Positions 45,191 through 55,442 of a DNA stretch of 64,000 nt are shown here, piece after piece; position 1 is the stretch's first letter; each line of letters starts with the position of its first letter. The stretch lies in assembly GCA_016716525.1 (NCBI GenBank), contig JADJWE010000001.1, positions 620,001-684,000 on the forward strand, written 5' to 3'. The DNA is from Candidatus Flexicrinis affinis (GTDB lineage: Bacteria > Chloroflexota > Anaerolineae > Aggregatilineales > Phototrophicaceae). A program made the translations under genes and the position numbers. Under the pieces are notes generated by a model. It worked only from the letters and a program-made list of their open reading frames with translations. It was not told the DNA's origin and searched no databases.

Positions 45191-46551
45191 CGGCCAAAGT
45201 AGGCCATTGTGTCGGCTACCGCCGGCTGGGCCACGGTGAGCAGGACAGTGCCGTCGTCTCCTGCACGGGCGAGCGCAAGCGGAATGGCGGTCGCAATATC
45301 CGGCGCGAATTCGACGCCGATGGTTCGCCCGGCCGAGGCCAAAGCGGCCCGCGCGGCGGAAAGCGCCGTTGACTCGTCGGGGAATCGTATCGTGATGTTA
45401 CGCTCGCTCGCTGTCAGGATGAGGTGATCGGCGGCGGATGCCATCAGCCGGTATGTCGCTTCGATATCGCGGTCGGTCGGTACCGCCCCGACGATCACGA
45501 GCGGGTGTGTGATGCGCGCCCGAACGCTGTCGAGATAGACGTGCAGCGACAGCGGATTGACCGCGCCGTCGACAAACACCTGCGGCCGATCGCCCAGCTT
45601 CTCGCACCGTCCCGGCCAGATGGCGGCCTCCAGCGCGGGAATCGACTGCGGGACAAAGTCCCCCCACGATACGCCCGGGCGTGTAAGTGCAGTGTGCAGG
45701 TGATGCGCCGCATGCAGCGACAGGCCGGCGTTGTCCACCGCGTATCGTCCATAGAACGGCAGACGTGCGATCCGATCGGAGTCCGGTAGCTGCATCAGTA
45801 CGCCACGCTCCCAATCGCCCACGTACTGCCCCAGATCGGACGAATCCAAGAACTGGACGCTGGCCCCGATGCGCTCGGCTTCAAGTCGGATTTCCGTTTC
45901 GGCGTCGGGATGCTGTGGCAGGCTCAGGCCATAACCGCCCGGCTTGAGGATGCCCGCCTTGTGCCATGCGATGCGCTCGATCGTCGGACCGAGGTAACGC
46001 GTGTGCTCAAGGACCATTGGCGTGAACAACGACAGTCGGTTCGGCACGAGAATGTTGTCGTCAAATCGGCCGCCGCGGCCAACCTCGATCACGGCCGTGT
46101 CCACATCGTTTTCATCGAACCACGTCAATGCCAGCGCGAGGAAGATGCCCTGCGGGCTGAGATATGTACCGGCAGGCAGGTCCGCGACGACCGCGTCGAC
46201 CGCGGGCGCGATCCGATCGACAAGCCGCAGGAAGTCGCCGGGCGGAATCGCTTTGCCGTTCACGCGAATCCGCTCGCGGTAGCTGATCAGGTGCGGGCTG
46301 GTGACGGTGCCGACGCGATGGCCAAGCTCGCGCAGGATGCGCGCGGTGAGGATTGTCACCGAGCCTTTGCCTTTGCTGCCGGTAACGACCGCGTACTCGC
46401 GCTGACGGCGCGGAAGGCCGAGGCGTTCCAGCAGCGCACGAGACGGGGCGATTTCCCGCGTGTTCTCATCGAGGCCGCGCGTTTGCCAACCGCTGGCGGC
46501 AATCGACTCGAAGATATACGTTACGGCGTCGGTTTCGTTGTCGAACCGCAT
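45172..46551 (-). CDS. folC: Dihydrofolate synthase / folylpolyglutamate synthase
   Basis: A 459-residue Mur-ligase-family enzyme that ligates glutamate to folate. The ATP loop GSKGKGSVT is at about 56-64, TSPHLISYRERIRVNG follows, and the C-terminal domain has DGAVNPLSLHVYL as the family's DGAHN-type motif. It lies between the dehydrogenase and DUF554 genes on the same strand, so it is cotranscribed with a polysaccharide block for no obvious metabolic reason. Confidence 0.88.
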   Translation of the reverse strand: MRFDNETDAVTYIFESIAASGWQTRGLDENTREIAPSRALLERLGLPRRQREYAVVTGSKGKGSVTILTARILRELGHRVGTVTSPHLISYRERIRVNGKAIPPGDFLRLVDRIAPAVDAVVADLPAGTYLSPQGIFLALALTWFDENDVDTAVIEVGRGGRFDDNILVPNRLSLFTPMVLEHTRYLGPTIERIAWHKAGILKPGGYGLSLPQHPDAETEIRLEAERIGASVQFLDSSDLGQYVGDWERGVLMQLPDSDRIARLPFYGRYAVDNAGLSLHAAHHLHTALTRPGVSWGDFVPQSIPALEAAIWPGRCEKLGDRPQVFVDGAVNPLSLHVYLDSVRARITHPLVIVGAVPTDRDIEATYRLMASAADHLILTASERNITIRFPDESTALSAARAALASAGRTIGVEFAPDIATAIPLALARAGDDGTVLLTVAQPAVADTMAYFGRSFEQI

Positions 46552-46575
46552 GCGATGCGCTCTGGTTCGCGAGGA

Positions 46576-47331
46576 TTAGCTGAACGGATAGATGTCGATG
46601 CCGAGCGCGGTCGCGGCCGCGACGATCAGCGGCGCGATCAGCAGCGCCGGCAGGAAGTTGGCGACGCGCGGACGCTTGATGTCGAGCAGGATGAGCGCCA
46701 ACCCGATCAGGATCAATCCGCCGGTAGCTGTCATCTCGGTCACCATCATCTCGCTCATGAACTGGCCGGCGAACGAGCCGACCAGCGCGAGGCCGCCCTG
46801 AACGATCAGCACGGTGAACACTGTGAACACGACGCCAAGCCCGAAACTCGCGGCCAGCGCCAGCGCGGCAAATCCGTCGAGCACGCTCTTGATCAGAAGC
46901 TGCTCGAAGCCGATCGGCAGGCCCATGCCATCCTGAATCGAGCCGAGGATCGTCAGCGGGCCGACGCAGAACAGCAGACTGGCGGTGACAAAGCCCGTGA
47001 TGAACCGCTGACGCGCGCTGTTGATAGCTTGTGCGTCGTCTGTGTCGGCACTAGAACGCCCGCCGACCCGCCGCTGCAACCACGCGGCGAGGCGATCCAG
47101 CGCGGCGTCGATGCGCAGCCATTCGCCAAGCAGGCCGCCAATAGCGATGCTGAACAGCGGAATAACGATGTTGCCTGACGATTGGCCGTTGCTGATGCCA
47201 ACGATGAGCGTGACGAGGCCGAGGCCGGTGACGACCGTCTCGCGCACCCGAGTCGGAAAACGGTCGCCGATTAGCATGCCGAGCACGCTGCCGATCAGGA
47301 CGGTCAGCGCGTTGAGAAGTGTGCCGCCCAT
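46576..47331 (-). CDS. DUF554 membrane protein
   Basis: A 251-residue protein with about seven hydrophobic helices. Opening MGGTLLNALTVLIGSVLGML and the later IPLFSIAIGGLLGEWLRID are typical of the DUF554 family; family function is unknown. Start set at ATG 47331 because the upstream extension is a shadow of rmlB. It lies 24 bases upstream of folC on the same strand. Confidence 0.85.
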   Translation of the reverse strand: MGGTLLNALTVLIGSVLGMLIGDRFPTRVRETVVTGLGLVTLIVGISNGQSSGNIVIPLFSIAIGGLLGEWLRIDAALDRLAAWLQRRVGGRSSADTDDAQAINSARQRFITGFVTASLLFCVGPLTILGSIQDGMGLPIGFEQLLIKSVLDGFAALALAASFGLGVVFTVFTVLIVQGGLALVGSFAGQFMSEMMVTEMTATGGLILIGLALILLDIKRPRVANFLPALLIAPLIVAAATALGIDIYPFS

Positions 47332-47356
47332 GCGGGCCGCGCCTTTCGCGTGCGAA

Positions 47357-48388
47357 CTACTCCGATGCGGACGAGTTGGCGAGGCGCTCCGCGTACTGGC
47401 GCTTGAAGTACTCCAGATACTCGCCGGTCTTGATCTTGCGCCACCACCACTCGTTGTTGACGTACCAGTCGACCGTGGCTTGCAGCGCGCGCGGCCAATC
47501 CCACTGGCGCTTCCATCCCAGCGCGCGCAGCTTGGCCGCGTCCATCGCATAACGCCGGTCGTGGCCTTCGCGGTCGGGGACGTGACGGATCAGCGAGCGC
47601 GGCTTGCCCACAGCGTCCAGCATGGCGTGGACTACGTCGATGTTGAACTGCGTGTTCTCGCCGGCAATGTTGTACGCCTCACCCGATTTGCCGTGGTGCA
47701 GCGCGACGTCGATGCCGGTGACGTGATCCTCGACGTACAGCCAATCGCGCATTTGCCTGCCGTCGCCGTAGACCGGCAGCGGGCGCTCGTCGATGGCCTC
47801 GGTGATGAACAGCGGCAGCAGCTTCTCGGGGTACTGATACGGGCCGAACGTGTTGCTCCCGCGCGTAATGACGGTGTCCATGCCGTGCGTGACCTGATAC
47901 GAACGCACCATCAGCTCGCCGCCAGCCTTCGCTGCCGCGTACGGGCTGTTGGGCAGGAAGCGGTCGTCCTCGACCGACAGACCGCTTACGATGTCCCCGT
48001 AGACCTCGTCGGTGCTGACCTGAAGGAATCGGCCAATGCCGTGCTTCTTGCCCTCGTCGAGCAGGATGTACACACCGACCACGTCGGTATGGACGAAGGC
48101 ATCAGGGGCGAGGATGCTGCGGTCGACGTGCGACTCGGCGGCGAAATTGACGATGGTGTCGATGTCGTACTGCTTGAGGATGTGGCTTACCGCGGCGCGG
48201 TCGGCGATGTCGGCGCGCTCGAAGCGGTAGTTCTCTTCGTCGTCGATGGGCAGCAGATTGTCGAGATTGCCGGCGTAGGTCAGCTTGTCCAGCACAATGA
48301 TGTTGTAGTGCGGGTACGTCTCGACCATGTAGCGCGCGAACGCGCTGCCGATGAATCCCGCCGCGCCAGTGACCAGAATGTTCTTCAT
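47357..48388 (-). CDS. rfbB: dTDP-glucose 4,6-dehydratase
   Basis: A 343-residue short-chain dehydrogenase-type enzyme (RmlB) that makes the keto sugar precursor of dTDP-rhamnose. NAD motif GAAGFIGS is at 8-15, the STDEVYGD motif and catalytic YxxxK in SPYAAAKAGGE are present. Together with rmlA it gives the first two steps of rhamnose or other deoxysugar synthesis; rmlC and rmlD are not seen here. Its start overlaps the HAD gene's stop as ATGA. Confidence 0.95.
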   Translation of the reverse strand: MKNILVTGAAGFIGSAFARYMVETYPHYNIIVLDKLTYAGNLDNLLPIDDEENYRFERADIADRAAVSHILKQYDIDTIVNFAAESHVDRSILAPDAFVHTDVVGVYILLDEGKKHGIGRFLQVSTDEVYGDIVSGLSVEDDRFLPNSPYAAAKAGGELMVRSYQVTHGMDTVITRGSNTFGPYQYPEKLLPLFITEAIDERPLPVYGDGRQMRDWLYVEDHVTGIDVALHHGKSGEAYNIAGENTQFNIDVVHAMLDAVGKPRSLIRHVPDREGHDRRYAMDAAKLRALGWKRQWDWPRALQATVDWYVNNEWWWRKIKTGEYLEYFKRQYAERLANSSASE

Positions 48389-49254
48389 GAGTCGCTGCCC
48401 TTCTTCTTCGGTGCGGTGGTGCTTGCCTTAGGCTCGTCCTTCTTCAGAACATGCGTCAGGAGCGCTTCGGCCACGCCGTCCTCGTCGTTCGACGGTAGCA
48501 CAGCCTTGGCCGCGGCCTTGAGCTTGGCGTTGCCGTTGCCCATCGCCAGGCCGTGCCCGACAAGCTGGATCATCTCGATGTCGTTTTCGCCATCGCCGAT
48601 GGCCATGACATGCGCCGGCTCGATCTTCATCTCCTTGAGGAGCAGCTTGAGGGCTGTGCCTTTCGACGCTCCCGTGGGCAGCAGTTCGACCGCTTCGGGG
48701 ATCGCTTGAGTCAAGCGTGCCGATCCGCCGATCATGTGGCCGAGCTGCCAGCGCAGGTGCGTGATCTGCTCGACCGAGCCGCCGCAGAACATCACCTTGT
48801 TGATCGGCGTCGTGTCCAGCAGATTCTGAAGCGGGCCGACGACTTCCGGCAGCGGTTCGTCGTAGTGCTCGGTCAGCACGCGCGCCTCGGTAGTCATCCG
48901 GCGGGCGAGGATGCGCTTACCGCTGTAGCCAATGGCCTGCAGGCCGCGGTCTTCGACAAACGTGATGACCCGGCGCAGCAGATCGACGTCCAAGGTGCCG
49001 AGGTGCTTTTCGGTGCCGTCCGGGTAGGTGATGACCAGCCCCTGCACGAAGATGCCGGGTGTCGTGAAGCCGACTTTCTTGTAGATCACGTCGGCGGAGT
49101 TGCGTGTCTTGCCGGTGGCGATCACGATGTGGACGCCCTGCTCGTGGGCGCGCTTGACCGCGTCGGCGGTCTTGTCGGTGAGCTTGTTCTTCGACGTCAT
49201 GATGGTACCGTCGACGTCGATGGCTACGAGCTTGATGTCGGGCTGATTCGGCAT
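48385..49254 (-). CDS. Cof-type HAD phosphatase
   Basis: A 289-residue HAD-superfamily hydrolase. Motif I is AIDVDGT with D13 and D15, motif III/IV is GDGENDIEMIQL, and the Cof-type cap lies between. It removes phosphate from a sugar-phosphate or similar small molecule; substrate unknown. It is fused by overlap to rmlB and sits 14 bases after rmlA, which suggests a sugar-phosphate role within the block. Confidence 0.88.
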   Translation of the reverse strand: MPNQPDIKLVAIDVDGTIMTSKNKLTDKTADAVKRAHEQGVHIVIATGKTRNSADVIYKKVGFTTPGIFVQGLVITYPDGTEKHLGTLDVDLLRRVITFVEDRGLQAIGYSGKRILARRMTTEARVLTEHYDEPLPEVVGPLQNLLDTTPINKVMFCGGSVEQITHLRWQLGHMIGGSARLTQAIPEAVELLPTGASKGTALKLLLKEMKIEPAHVMAIGDGENDIEMIQLVGHGLAMGNGNAKLKAAAKAVLPSNDEDGVAEALLTHVLKKDEPKASTTAPKKKGSDS

Positions 49255-49268
49255 GCTCCCTCAGATCG

Positions 49269-50342
<1,074 letters not shown>

Positions 50343-50366
50343 GACCTGTGTCCCTTTCGCGTTCGG

Positions 50367-51023
50367 CTAGCGGTAGTCGGCACGGCGTTCGCGCGGGGCA
50401 TCGGTCAGCACGGCGCCAAGCACACGCACATGCACGCGCTCGAGGGCTTCGGTCGCCCGCGCGAGATGGTCGCGGCGCGTGCTGCCCGCCTTGGCGATCA
50501 GGATTGCGCCGTCCAGCCGGACGCCCAACAGCGCGGCATCGCTAACGGCTAGCGCCGGCGGAGCGTCGAAGATGACATAGTTGGCGCGCGCCCGCAGCAC
50601 GCCGATGATGTCGTTGAGGCGCGGGTTGGCGAACAAATCGGACGGACTGAGCGTGCTGGTGCCTGCCGGCAGCAGCGACAGGTTTTCGACCGCCGTTTGG
50701 ACCAACGGCGGGTTGGACATCGCCACGTCGTCCGCAAACATCTCGCCGAGTCCGCGTGCGTTGTCCACTCCCCAAATGCGCTGCTGCTGCGGCTTGCGCA
50801 GGTCACCATCGACGAGGATTGTGCGATGGCCGGCAAGCGCAAACACGGCCGCCAGATTGGCCGTCGCCTCGCTCTTGCCGTCCGCGCCCTGCGCCGACGT
50901 GACGACGAAGGCCGTTACGGGCCGCGTCTGATCGAAGTTCATGAGATTGGCGCGCAGCGTCCGGTACGCTTCTGCGGCCGGGGAGCGCGGATCCTTGAGG
51001 GTGATCAGGTCTGGTGCCGCCAT
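50367..51023 (-). CDS. CpsD/CapB-type tyrosine-kinase-like ATPase
   Basis: A 218-residue P-loop ATPase of the capsule-regulating tyrosine-kinase family. Walker A reads AQGADGKSE at 44-52 (GxxGKS with E following), Walker A' is ILVDGDLRKP at 69-78, and the Walker B-like region is YVIFDAPP. The C-terminus lacks the usual tyrosine cluster: only one Tyr remains, in RRADYR. It may have lost autophosphorylation, or signal through another route. It starts after the Wzz gene by 2 bases; both encode the usual kinase-activator pair of polysaccharide export. Confidence 0.85.
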   Translation of the reverse strand: MAAPDLITLKDPRSPAAEAYRTLRANLMNFDQTRPVTAFVVTSAQGADGKSEATANLAAVFALAGHRTILVDGDLRKPQQQRIWGVDNARGLGEMFADDVAMSNPPLVQTAVENLSLLPAGTSTLSPSDLFANPRLNDIIGVLRARANYVIFDAPPALAVSDAALLGVRLDGAILIAKAGSTRRDHLARATEALERVHVRVLGAVLTDAPRERRADYR

Positions 51024-51025
51024 GT

Positions 51026-51679
51026 CTACTCCTTCGCAGATGGTAGCGGAATGGTCGCGAGAAGCCTGCCAAGTGCGAAATCGCCCGGCGACTTCAAGAC
51101 GCGCAGCCGCCGACGTTCTAGCACGAAGATGATAACGACGCCGAGTGCGAAACCACCAACGGCACCCAACAGCATGTTCGCAGTTGTGCGCGGCCGGTAC
51201 AGCGTGTAGCGCGGGAAATCCTGCGGCGTGGCGATGATCCGTTCGTTGATCGGCAGTTCGTCGTTCTGCCGGTTGCGGACATCGATCAGCTTCAAGCCCC
51301 ACGCATAGGCGACCGTGTTCGCCCAGTCGCCGCTCGCGTCGTTGACTTCGATCCGGATCAGCGATTGATCGGGAATGGCCGAAATCTCGGTGCCAGCCTT
51401 GAGCGCCTCGGCGCTGATGCCCATGCCGAGCTCCTCGACGATTTCGCCGGCGATGTCCGTGCTGCTGAGATAGACGACGTACGAGCGCAGAAGGGCCGCA
51501 TTCGCCGCACTGATCCCCTGACCGGATTGCGCCGGCTCGAAGATGACCTGCATGCTCGAGCGATAAACGGGGTCTTGGCGCGCGCTATAGAGCAGCATCG
51601 CGCCCGCGCCGAGCGCCGCACAGAGTACGACGATCCAACCGCGTTGTACGACGATCCGCCCGTATTCGAGCAGGCTCAA
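51026..51679 (-). CDS. Wzz/CapA-like polysaccharide chain-length protein
   Basis: A 217-residue membrane protein with hydrophobic helices at about 15-33 and 168-188 enclosing an extracytoplasmic domain, the layout of polysaccharide co-polymerases. The second helix is followed by a cytoplasmic tail of about 30 residues that would contact the CpsD-like ATPase. The start is TTG 51679 (MSLLEYGRIV), with GAGGG 11-15 bases upstream (51694-51690); no ATG fits. First gene of the polysaccharide block on the minus strand. Confidence 0.8.
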   Translation of the reverse strand: MSLLEYGRIVVQRGWIVVLCAALGAGAMLLYSARQDPVYRSSMQVIFEPAQSGQGISAANAALLRSYVVYLSSTDIAGEIVEELGMGISAEALKAGTEISAIPDQSLIRIEVNDASGDWANTVAYAWGLKLIDVRNRQNDELPINERIIATPQDFPRYTLYRPRTTANMLLGAVGGFALGVVIIFVLERRRLRVLKSPGDFALGRLLATIPLPSAKE

Positions 51680-51773
51680 TGCGCGCTAGCCCTCATCCAC
51701 CGCCAAACGCTGTCATTCTACCCGTGCCAGCGGATTGCGGTAGGGTTAGCCTGACGTGTTGGCGCAGCGTGGG

Positions 51774-52154
51774 TCAGGCGTCCTGAGTCTCGTGCTGTCT
51801 AAGGAACGCGATCGCTTCGTCGTACGTCTTGAACCAGAGGATGTTGTTGCGCCGCGTGATGGCCGACAAGGTGCGTCCGATCGTTTGTGCCAGCGGTGTC
51901 GAACCGACGACGAGCCACTTGTCGAGCTTGTGATGCTGGAACACGCCGTCGAGTGCGCCGCGCAGGGTGTCCGTCAGCGGGAATGTGGGGCGTTCGCGCA
52001 GATCGACGAGAATGCAGAGCGGCTGGGGGGTTTGGTTGAGCAAGTCGAGCAGCACTTTGAATGCGGGAATGACGTCTTCGCGCTTGACTGCCGCCGCCCA
52101 CCAAAGTTCTGCGGCAGGCAGGCCTTCCATCATCGTTGCGGTAACCGTACTCAT
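51774..52154 (-). CDS. Small STAS/SpoIIAA-like protein
   Basis: A 126-residue soluble protein with a mixed alpha/beta pattern resembling SpoIIAA-like or STAS domains: a strand CILVDLRERP, a helix-rich KVLLDLLNQ, and IGRTLSAITRRNNILWF. Such folds often sense nucleotides or act as anti-anti-sigma factors. No partner kinase is adjacent. It lies upstream of wzz with a 94-base gap. Confidence 0.6.
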   Translation of the reverse strand: MSTVTATMMEGLPAAELWWAAAVKREDVIPAFKVLLDLLNQTPQPLCILVDLRERPTFPLTDTLRGALDGVFQHHKLDKWLVVGSTPLAQTIGRTLSAITRRNNILWFKTYDEAIAFLRQHETQDA

Positions 52155-52280
52155 GTAGGCATCCTCTAGAACAGCTTGCCTTTACGATACTCCCGCCTTC
52201 GTGTGATTCGCATTGAGTTTGCACAATGCGGCGAGAATTCATCTTTACGAGGCGTTGACAATCCGGTGTACACTAGAGAC

Positions 52281-52868
52281 ATGAGCGAGGTTATTGCCAC
52301 CAACGAACGTAAGTCACGTTCCGACGCATTGCGCAATCACGAGTTGATTCTGTGCACCGCGCGCCGCCTGTTCGACGCGGATGGTGTCGGCAACGTCACA
52401 ATGTCGGCCATTGCCGAGGCCGCCCAGATCGGCAAGGGAACGCTGTACCGCCACTTCCCCGATAAGTCGGAACTCCTGTTTGCTTTGATCGAGCATGAGT
52501 CGCAGTCGCTCGATGCGGCTGTGACCGAGCGCATCCAGAGCGGTGCGTCGTCAATCGACATGCTGCACTGGTTTGTCGATCAGGCGCTCGACTACGCGCT
52601 GCGCAACAACAGCCTCTTGTGCGAGGCCACGAATCACGCGGCGGGGGCCAGCCTAGGCCACCATTCGCGGGTATGGTGGCGCGACGTATTCTCGCGGCTT
52701 TTCGCTGCCGCTGGCGTCGCGCCTGATGAGGCATCGTACGCCGCGGATACGGTCTACATGATGCTCGATGCACACACCCTGTATTTCCAGCTCAATCAAC
52801 TGGGGTACGACGTGGCCAGCATTCGCCGCAACCTGCACACCCTCATCAACCGCATCCGCGCGTCGTAA
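52281..52868 (+). CDS. TetR-family transcriptional regulator
   Basis: A 195-residue repressor. The helix-turn-helix is clear at about 38-58 (TMSAIAEAAQIGKGTLYRHF), and the C-terminal ligand domain is helical. ATG 52281 is preceded by TTGACA at 52255-52260 in an unusual position. The likely target is the YceI gene downstream, which is framed by two matching CGGAC-N4-GTCCG sites. Ligand unknown. Confidence 0.9.
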   Translation: MSEVIATNERKSRSDALRNHELILCTARRLFDADGVGNVTMSAIAEAAQIGKGTLYRHFPDKSELLFALIEHESQSLDAAVTERIQSGASSIDMLHWFVDQALDYALRNNSLLCEATNHAAGASLGHHSRVWWRDVFSRLFAAAGVAPDEASYAADTVYMMLDAHTLYFQLNQLGYDVASIRRNLHTLINRIRAS

Positions 52869-52888
52869 CTCCGTGAGAATTCAATAAG

Positions 52889-52902
52889 CGGACACCGGTC
52901 CG
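52889..52902 (+). promoter_or_regulatory. TetR-type operator 1
   Basis: The palindrome CGGACACCGGTCCG (CGGAC-N4-GTCCG) lies 20 bases after the tetR stop. It shares its two half-sites exactly with the copy at 52963, a strong sign of a common regulator. Confidence 0.6.
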
Positions 52903-52962
52903 TTTCCTAAGGAGCCTCTAACGCCCTTTTGCGCTGCCTGTGTGCTATTCTTTGTGGCGTAG

Positions 52963-52976
52963 CGGACTGTAGTCCG
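52963..52976 (+). promoter_or_regulatory. TetR-type operator 2, at the yceI promoter
   Basis: CGGACTGTAGTCCG (CGGAC-N4-GTCCG) lies just downstream of an extended -10 (TGCTATTCT, 52943-52951) and 36 bases before the YceI start, a position suited to blocking transcription. Confidence 0.65.
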
Positions 52977-53011
52977 TTTATACATCACACGTACCCACAG
53001 GAGCATCAATC

Positions 53012-53569
53012 ATGGCTGTTTGGCAGTTCGATCAGACCCATACCTACGCCGCCTTCACCGCCCGCCACATGATGGTCACCAACGTGCGCGGCCAATTCCA
53101 GAAGGTCGACGGTGTGCTGATCTATGATCCCGAGAACCCCAACGCGTCGACGGTAGAGGCGATCATCCACGTCAAGTCGATGGCCAGCACCGGCGTAGAG
53201 CAGCGCGACAATCACCTGCTCAGCCCGGACTTTCTGGATGCGGAGAAGTACCCGACGATCACGTTCAAGAGCACGAGCGTGAATGTCGATGGCGACGAGG
53301 GCACCGTGACCGGCGACCTGACGATCCGCGATGTGACGCGCAGCGTGACGCTGAAGGTCGAGAAGGCCGGCCAGCTCACCAATCCGTGGGGTCAGACGGT
53401 CGCAGGATTTTCGGCTAGTACAAAGATCAACCGTGAAGATTTCGGCCTGACGTGGAATATGGCACTTGAGGCCGGCGGCTGGCTCGTCGGCAAGGACGTC
53501 AAGATCGAGATTGAGGCCGAGCTGATCCTTGTGACCGAACCCGCTCCCGAAAGCGCGACGAACAGCTAG
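53012..53569 (+). CDS. YceI-family protein
   Basis: A 185-residue protein of the YceI lipocalin-like family, which binds polyisoprenoids or amphiphiles. MAVWQFDQTHTYAAFTARHM, LLSPDFLDAEKYPTITF and VTGDLTIRDVTRSVTL are family signatures. There is no signal peptide, so this member is probably cytoplasmic. ATG 53012 has AGGAG 9-13 bases upstream (52999-53003). It is the likely target of the adjacent TetR. Confidence 0.93.
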   Translation: MAVWQFDQTHTYAAFTARHMMVTNVRGQFQKVDGVLIYDPENPNASTVEAIIHVKSMASTGVEQRDNHLLSPDFLDAEKYPTITFKSTSVNVDGDEGTVTGDLTIRDVTRSVTLKVEKAGQLTNPWGQTVAGFSASTKINREDFGLTWNMALEAGGWLVGKDVKIEIEAELILVTEPAPESATNS

Positions 53570-53591
53570 CACCTCATTTCTCCTGTCAAAC

Positions 53592-53630
53592 ACAACGCCC
53601 CGATCGCATCGCAGTCGGGGCGTTGTTTGT
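53592..53630. terminator. Bidirectional terminator
   Basis: A perfect 12-bp stem, ACAACGCCCCGA (53592-53603) with TCGGGGCGTTGT (53615-53626), 11-base loop, followed by TTG TT. It separates the convergent YceI and fabD genes. Confidence 0.85.
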
Positions 53631-53647
53631 TCGCGGCACTGGCCGAA

Positions 53648-54598
53648 TCAGACACGTTCGATCAATGTCACCAGCGCCGCGGACGAGTTAACCGGCATGG
53701 CGGCGGCCTCGCGGTCGATTCGTTTGATCAGGCCGCACAACACGTCTTTCGGCCCGAACTCGTAGAACTGCGTGATGCCCGCCGCGCGCATGACTTGTAC
53801 CGACTCGGTCCAGCGCACAGACTGCGTGAGCTGTTGTCCGAGCTCGACCCGCACGGCCTCGGCGCTTTCGAGCCGCTCAGCAGTGACGTTGGCGATTATT
53901 GGAGTTGTTGGGGCCGCGAAGGGTGTCTCACCGACCGCCGCATTGAAGGCTTTGGATGCCGATTGCATCAGCGGGCTGTGCGCGGCGATGCTTACCGCGA
54001 GCTTTATGGCGCGCTTGGCTCCGGCGTCCTTTGCCAGCGTCATACCGAGTTCAAGCGCCGCATCGTCACCGGAGATGACGACCTGCCCGGGACAGTTGTC
54101 GTTTGCCAGCACCAGCGGCCGGCCCGCCTGCTCTGACGCCTGCGCGCACACCGACCGCACGACATCGGCATCGAGGCCGAGGATGGCGGCCATTGCACCG
54201 GGCTGCTGACGGCCAGCTTCCGCCATCAAGCGTCCACGTTCGCGGACCAAACGCACGCCGTCCGCAAACGCCAGCGATCCGGCGGCGGTCAGCGCGGTCA
54301 ACTCGCCGAGGCTGTGACCGGCGACCAGCGCAGGAGCCGCATCGGGCCGCGCCTGCTGTAACGCGCGCAGCAGCGCGACACCCATCACGTACAACGCAGG
54401 CTGTGTATTGATCGTGTCGTTCAGCGCGTCTTCTGGGCCGTTGGCGCACAACGCGGCGAGATCGAAGCCGAGGATCTCCGAAGCCTCCTCGAAGGTCACG
54501 CGCGCAGCCGGGTAGGCCGCGATCACGTCCGCGCCCATGCCGACGGCCTGCGATCCTTGCCCGGGGAAAACAAACCCACTAGTGCTCCACACGGTCAT
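53648..54598 (-). CDS. fabD: Malonyl-CoA:ACP transacylase
   Basis: A 316-residue enzyme that moves malonyl groups to acyl-carrier protein in fatty-acid synthesis. FVFPGQGSQAVGMG and the catalytic serine in VAGHSLGEL are present; the second histidine motif is consistent. ATG 54598 has AGGAG upstream. It is isolated from other fab genes. Confidence 0.95.
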   Translation of the reverse strand: MTVWSTSGFVFPGQGSQAVGMGADVIAAYPAARVTFEEASEILGFDLAALCANGPEDALNDTINTQPALYVMGVALLRALQQARPDAAPALVAGHSLGELTALTAAGSLAFADGVRLVRERGRLMAEAGRQQPGAMAAILGLDADVVRSVCAQASEQAGRPLVLANDNCPGQVVISGDDAALELGMTLAKDAGAKRAIKLAVSIAAHSPLMQSASKAFNAAVGETPFAAPTTPIIANVTAERLESAEAVRVELGQQLTQSVRWTESVQVMRAAGITQFYEFGPKDVLCGLIKRIDREAAAMPVNSSAALVTLIERV

Positions 54599-54626
54599 TG
54601 TGCTGCTCCTCGCTTGAAGGTGGATG

Positions 54627-55322
54627 TTACTGGCATGTCTCAGTCATTTGTACCGCATCGGTATGCGGCTTGACGGTCACGACAATCGCTTCGTCCGGAT
54701 AGAACGCACCCAGCAGGCCTTCCATGACCGTAATCGCCTGCGCCTGCGCATCGTCGAGGATACCCTGTTCGAGTGACTGATTTCGGAAATAGCGCACGGC
54801 AAAGCGGCGAGCCTGTACGTCGAAGTCCGGCGCAGGCGCGGCGAACAATCCCGTCTCGCGCGAGGCCACATAGGACTCCGATTCGTTCAAGAAGCAGTCG
54901 AAAAGCTCAGGTGGCGGCAGCGTAATACTGATCTGCTCGTTGGTTACGACCACGTCATCGTCGGAAAGCTTGCTTACGTCGATGCCGGCGGTGATGTTGC
55001 CGACTGCGACCAACACCAACTGATCGCGGTACAACCCGGCCAGCAAGGGCGGAAGGTCGCGTTCGGTGGTGATAATGCTGGAGTACGTGTAGCGCACGGT
55101 CGTCAGCTCGCTCACAAGGCGGATGCGCTCAAGCACGGTCGTCATGGTGATCGTCGGCGGCTTGTTCGGGTTGATGATAAAGTCCAGAATACCGAAGCGC
55201 ACCAGGAACAACGCGAAGAAGAACATCAGGACGAGCAGCAGCACGCTGATGATCGTCCGCCGGCACCCGCCGAACGGGCCTGCACGCGGTGCTACAACTA
55301 CGATCTTCTCTTTGTCTGCCAC
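54627..55322 (-). CDS. DUF4230 membrane protein
   Basis: A 231-residue protein with one N-terminal helix (about 24-48) and an external DUF4230 domain showing GIDVSKLSDDDV and ISITLPPPELFD. Family function unknown. It lies 28 bases upstream of fabD on the same strand. The 120-base gap on its other side separates it from the divergent DUF393 gene. Confidence 0.8.
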   Translation of the reverse strand: MADKEKIVVVAPRAGPFGGCRRTIISVLLLVLMFFFALFLVRFGILDFIINPNKPPTITMTTVLERIRLVSELTTVRYTYSSIITTERDLPPLLAGLYRDQLVLVAVGNITAGIDVSKLSDDDVVVTNEQISITLPPPELFDCFLNESESYVASRETGLFAAPAPDFDVQARRFAVRYFRNQSLEQGILDDAQAQAITVMEGLLGAFYPDEAIVVTVKPHTDAVQMTETCQ

Positions 55323-55442
55323 GCCTCACATCCTCGTCTAACACGCATTCGCTATGATACATGGTGAGCGCCAAACCGCCATGTCGGTGGCGGCGCATCG
55401 TACCTGAATACAGTACGCAGCGCGGGGCTGCAAAGGTTCACG

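Noticed and set aside
45910..47178. Plus-strand ORF of 422 codons
   Set aside because: Antisense to folC and the DUF554 gene; no motif, unusual composition.
47021..48709. Plus-strand ORF of 562 codons
   Set aside because: Antisense to rmlB and neighbours; same composition artefact.
52255..52280. TTGACA as a -35 for the tetR gene
   Set aside because: The next -10-like element (TACACT, 52269) is only 8 bases away and the coding start follows directly, so it cannot form a standard promoter.
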